From the NCBI RefSeq assembly GCF_001192795.1, contig NZ_DF968181.1, forward strand, positions 2,196,659 to 2,260,658: a DNA stretch of 64,000 nucleotides, given 5' to 3'. The position numbers and the translations under genes are program-made. Of the stretch, positions 62,373 through 64,000 are shown in pieces. The first letter of the stretch is position 1; each line of letters starts with the position of its first letter. Source of the stretch: Flexilinea flocculi (GTDB taxonomy: Bacteria > Chloroflexota > Anaerolineae > Anaerolineales > Anaerolineaceae). Below the pieces are notes generated by a model. That model was not told the origin of the DNA. It made no database searches and saw nothing but the letters and a program-made list of their open reading frames with translations.

Positions 62373-64000
62373 TAGGGGTTGTTCCTAAAGGAAATATTTG
62401 TTAAGGATGGCATAAAACTACGAGTAAAATTGGATAAAAAAGGATCTTTCTGATACAATTAGTGCACGGAAAAAAGCAAAAAGAACCAAAAAACCTTGCA
62501 TCAATCAGAAAGAAAAGCCGATGTATCTGCGAAAGAATCAACAGCAAGATTTGTGTAAAACCGCTCAGTGGTATCAATTCGATCGGAATTTAAATCCGGA
62601 AAACCGATGGGTAAGATTAGCAGAAATCATCCCATGGGATAGTTTTGAAAAAGAATATGCCAAACAATTTTCTGAGAAATCCCGGCACACAGCGCATCCG
62701 GTAAGAATGGGATTGGGGACGTTGATAATCCAGCGAATGATGGATTTGTCAGATCGGAAAACGATAGAAGCAATTGTGGAAAGTCCGTACTTACAATACT
62801 TTATCGGGTTGGAAAGGTTTGAATTTGAGCTGCCATTCAGTTACAGTATGTTGAGCAAATGGCGAGACAGGATCGATCTGGGGATGATTATGGGACTGAT
62901 TGAGGAAATCGGACGTCCCGGAGAAAATTCAAATACGGCTGGAAAAAAGAGCGATGATGAGAGAAAAGGTGACAACAAGGGCGAACTGATAATTGATGCA
63001 ACTTGCGTACCCTCCGATATACGATATCCGAAAGATACCGATCTATTGAATGAAGGAAGGGAAAAGCAGGAAAAAATCATCGACATCATGTATGCTGGAA
63101 GCAGCGAACGGAAAAAGAAACCAAGGACTTATCGAAAAACTGCCCGAAAAAAGTATTTGATGTTTGCAAAGAACCGGAATCCAAGTCAAAGAGCGATCCG
63201 AAATGCAATAAAAGCACAAATCGGCTATGTCAGGAGGAATTTCAAAACTATCGATCAGATGCTGGAAAAAGAGCCGGGTTTAATTGAATTATTGAGTGAG
63301 AAACAAAAAAGGGAATTGGAGACAACTCGTCTGGTATATCAACAACAGGAGGAAATGTATCGCGCAAAAAAGCATAATGTCGAAAACCGGATTGTCAGCA
63401 TTTCACAGCCATACATTCGTCCGATTGTCCGGGGAAAAGCAAAAAATAAAACAGAATTCGGAGCAAAGATATCGATCAGCGTAATTGATGGGTATTCATA
63501 TTTGGATCGCGTCCAATTCGATTCCTACAATGAAAGTGAAGACCTTTGGTCACAGATAGAAGCGTATAAACTTCGCACGGGGCATTATCCGGAAGCTGTT
63601 CTGGCAGATCAAATCTATCGAACAAAAGAAAACCGGCGAAAATGTGCTGAATTAGGAATACGACTGAGTGGGCCAAAACTTGGCAGAAAACAGGTCAATC
63701 AGGAGAAAGCGGAAAGAAAAATTGCCCAAATGGATTCCAGAAAACGGAATGCTGTTGAAGGCAAATTTGGTGAAGGGAAACGGTTCTATGGAATGGATTG
63801 TATCAAAGGAAAGACTGAACATACATGCAAGGTCATGATTGCTCTGTATTTTGTAGTTCTGAACTTAGCTAAAAGGCTAAGAGATTTTTTGTCGCAATTT
63901 TTAGATTGGATTTTAATCCTGTGCAAGTTCAATATTTTCATTAATTTTGGAAGAAAAAATGGGGCTATTCCACAACTTGCATAATATGGAACAACCCCTA
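62373..64000 (+). mobile_element. IS5-like insertion sequence, complete
   Basis: TAGGGGTTGTTCC at 62,373-62,385 and its perfect complement GGAACAACCCCTA at 63,988-64,000 form 13-bp terminal inverted repeats around a single intact transposase gene. The element is about 1,628 bp and ends at the last base of the window, so the target duplication cannot be checked. It interrupts the small gene at 62,314. Confidence 0.88.
62521..63984 (+). CDS. IS5-like family transposase (DDE)
   Basis: A 487-residue transposase. The N-terminal DUF772-type domain has RWVRLAEIIPWDSFEKEYAKQF and LGTLIIQRMMDLSDRKTIEAIVESPYLQYFIGL. The DDE catalytic residues are visible: Asp159 in ELIIDATCVPSDIRYP, a second Asp in AVLADQIYRT and the Glu in RNAVEGKFGEGKRFYGMD. 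It binds the element ends and moves it. The frame is intact and promoter-like TTGGAT...TACAAT lies just inside the left end, so the copy could be active. Long basic regions between the motifs match the IS5/IS1182-type group. Confidence 0.93.
   Translation: MYLRKNQQQDLCKTAQWYQFDRNLNPENRWVRLAEIIPWDSFEKEYAKQFSEKSRHTAHPVRMGLGTLIIQRMMDLSDRKTIEAIVESPYLQYFIGLERFEFELPFSYSMLSKWRDRIDLGMIMGLIEEIGRPGENSNTAGKKSDDERKGDNKGELIIDATCVPSDIRYPKDTDLLNEGREKQEKIIDIMYAGSSERKKKPRTYRKTARKKYLMFAKNRNPSQRAIRNAIKAQIGYVRRNFKTIDQMLEKEPGLIELLSEKQKRELETTRLVYQQQEEMYRAKKHNVENRIVSISQPYIRPIVRGKAKNKTEFGAKISISVIDGYSYLDRVQFDSYNESEDLWSQIEAYKLRTGHYPEAVLADQIYRTKENRRKCAELGIRLSGPKLGRKQVNQEKAERKIAQMDSRKRNAVEGKFGEGKRFYGMDCIKGKTEHTCKVMIALYFVVLNLAKRLRDFLSQFLDWILILCKFNIFINFGRKNGAIPQLA

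Overview
The window is a moderately A+T-rich bacterial chromosome segment, densely coded on both strands, with housekeeping genes throughout: cysS, metG, rarA, rpoB, thiN, argG, argH, rny and recX. The gene mix suggests a Chloroflexota bacterium, perhaps class Anaerolineae. That mix includes a PIN-TRAM membrane protein beside cysS, an AAA/VWA chelatase-like pair, tandem M42 peptidases, a LysM-M23 envelope protein and several TPxP-linker membrane proteins. The placement is recalled from gene families and was not tested. There is one insertion sequence, at the right end; no rRNA, tRNA or CRISPR array was recognised.

Region by region. 1-12,852 (minus strand) is a long surface-glycan operon. It starts at a winged-helix regulator behind a good promoter and runs through a GDP-fucose synthase-like SDR, a Wzm/Wzt ABC exporter whose ATPase has an extra C-terminal domain, a capsule-synthesis-type protein, a methyltransferase, a PseB-like dehydratase, an RmlD-like reductase, a NeuB-like synthase, a SpsF-like cytidylyltransferase and three glycosyltransferases. 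13,557-20,173 (plus) is peptide or amide scavenging: an M20 amidohydrolase, an oligopeptide ABC importer lacking its ATPases, and a YtcJ-like amidohydrolase. A leader with mutually exclusive hairpins precedes the importer. 20,297-29,690 holds cysS, the PIN-TRAM protein, an MFS exporter, metG, an AI-2E family permease and a LysM-M23 protein. 30,200-35,598 holds a chelatase-type AAA ATPase and VWA protein split at an A9 tract, then three tandem M42 aminopeptidases. 36,022-40,496 is an unfamiliar envelope cluster: a lipoprotein binding protein, a small two-TM protein, a C39-like pseudo-peptidase with TPRs and a membrane-anchored HEFIH protein. 40,674-54,384 carries HAD phosphatases, rarA, an orphan rpoB, thiN, argG and argH, and rny with recX. 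54,837-62,372 is again envelope-related: an AlgX/MBOAT O-acetylation pair, a secreted golvesin-like protein, a GT39-like membrane glycosyltransferase and small membrane proteins. An IS5-like element at 62,373-64,000 interrupts the last of these.

Three things stand out. First, many intergenic gaps carry a 60-120 bp palindromic element bounded by inverted ends close to CAGCAATTCGAAAT. The full-length forms have a long central hairpin whose arms differ between copies yet pair within each copy, capped by GCGAA-type apices. I know of no described family that matches. Second, argG is preceded by a consensus promoter, a 17-codon leader peptide with three Arg codons and a 1:2 / 2:3 / 3:4 hairpin set, which is the layout of an arginine attenuator. 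Third, the importer operon leader at 14,924-15,032 has a P1-like helix that competes with a terminator, as in a riboswitch. The solitary rpoB, with Thr at the E. coli R529 position, the A9 split in the chelatase protein and several apparently leaderless start sites also deserve checking.
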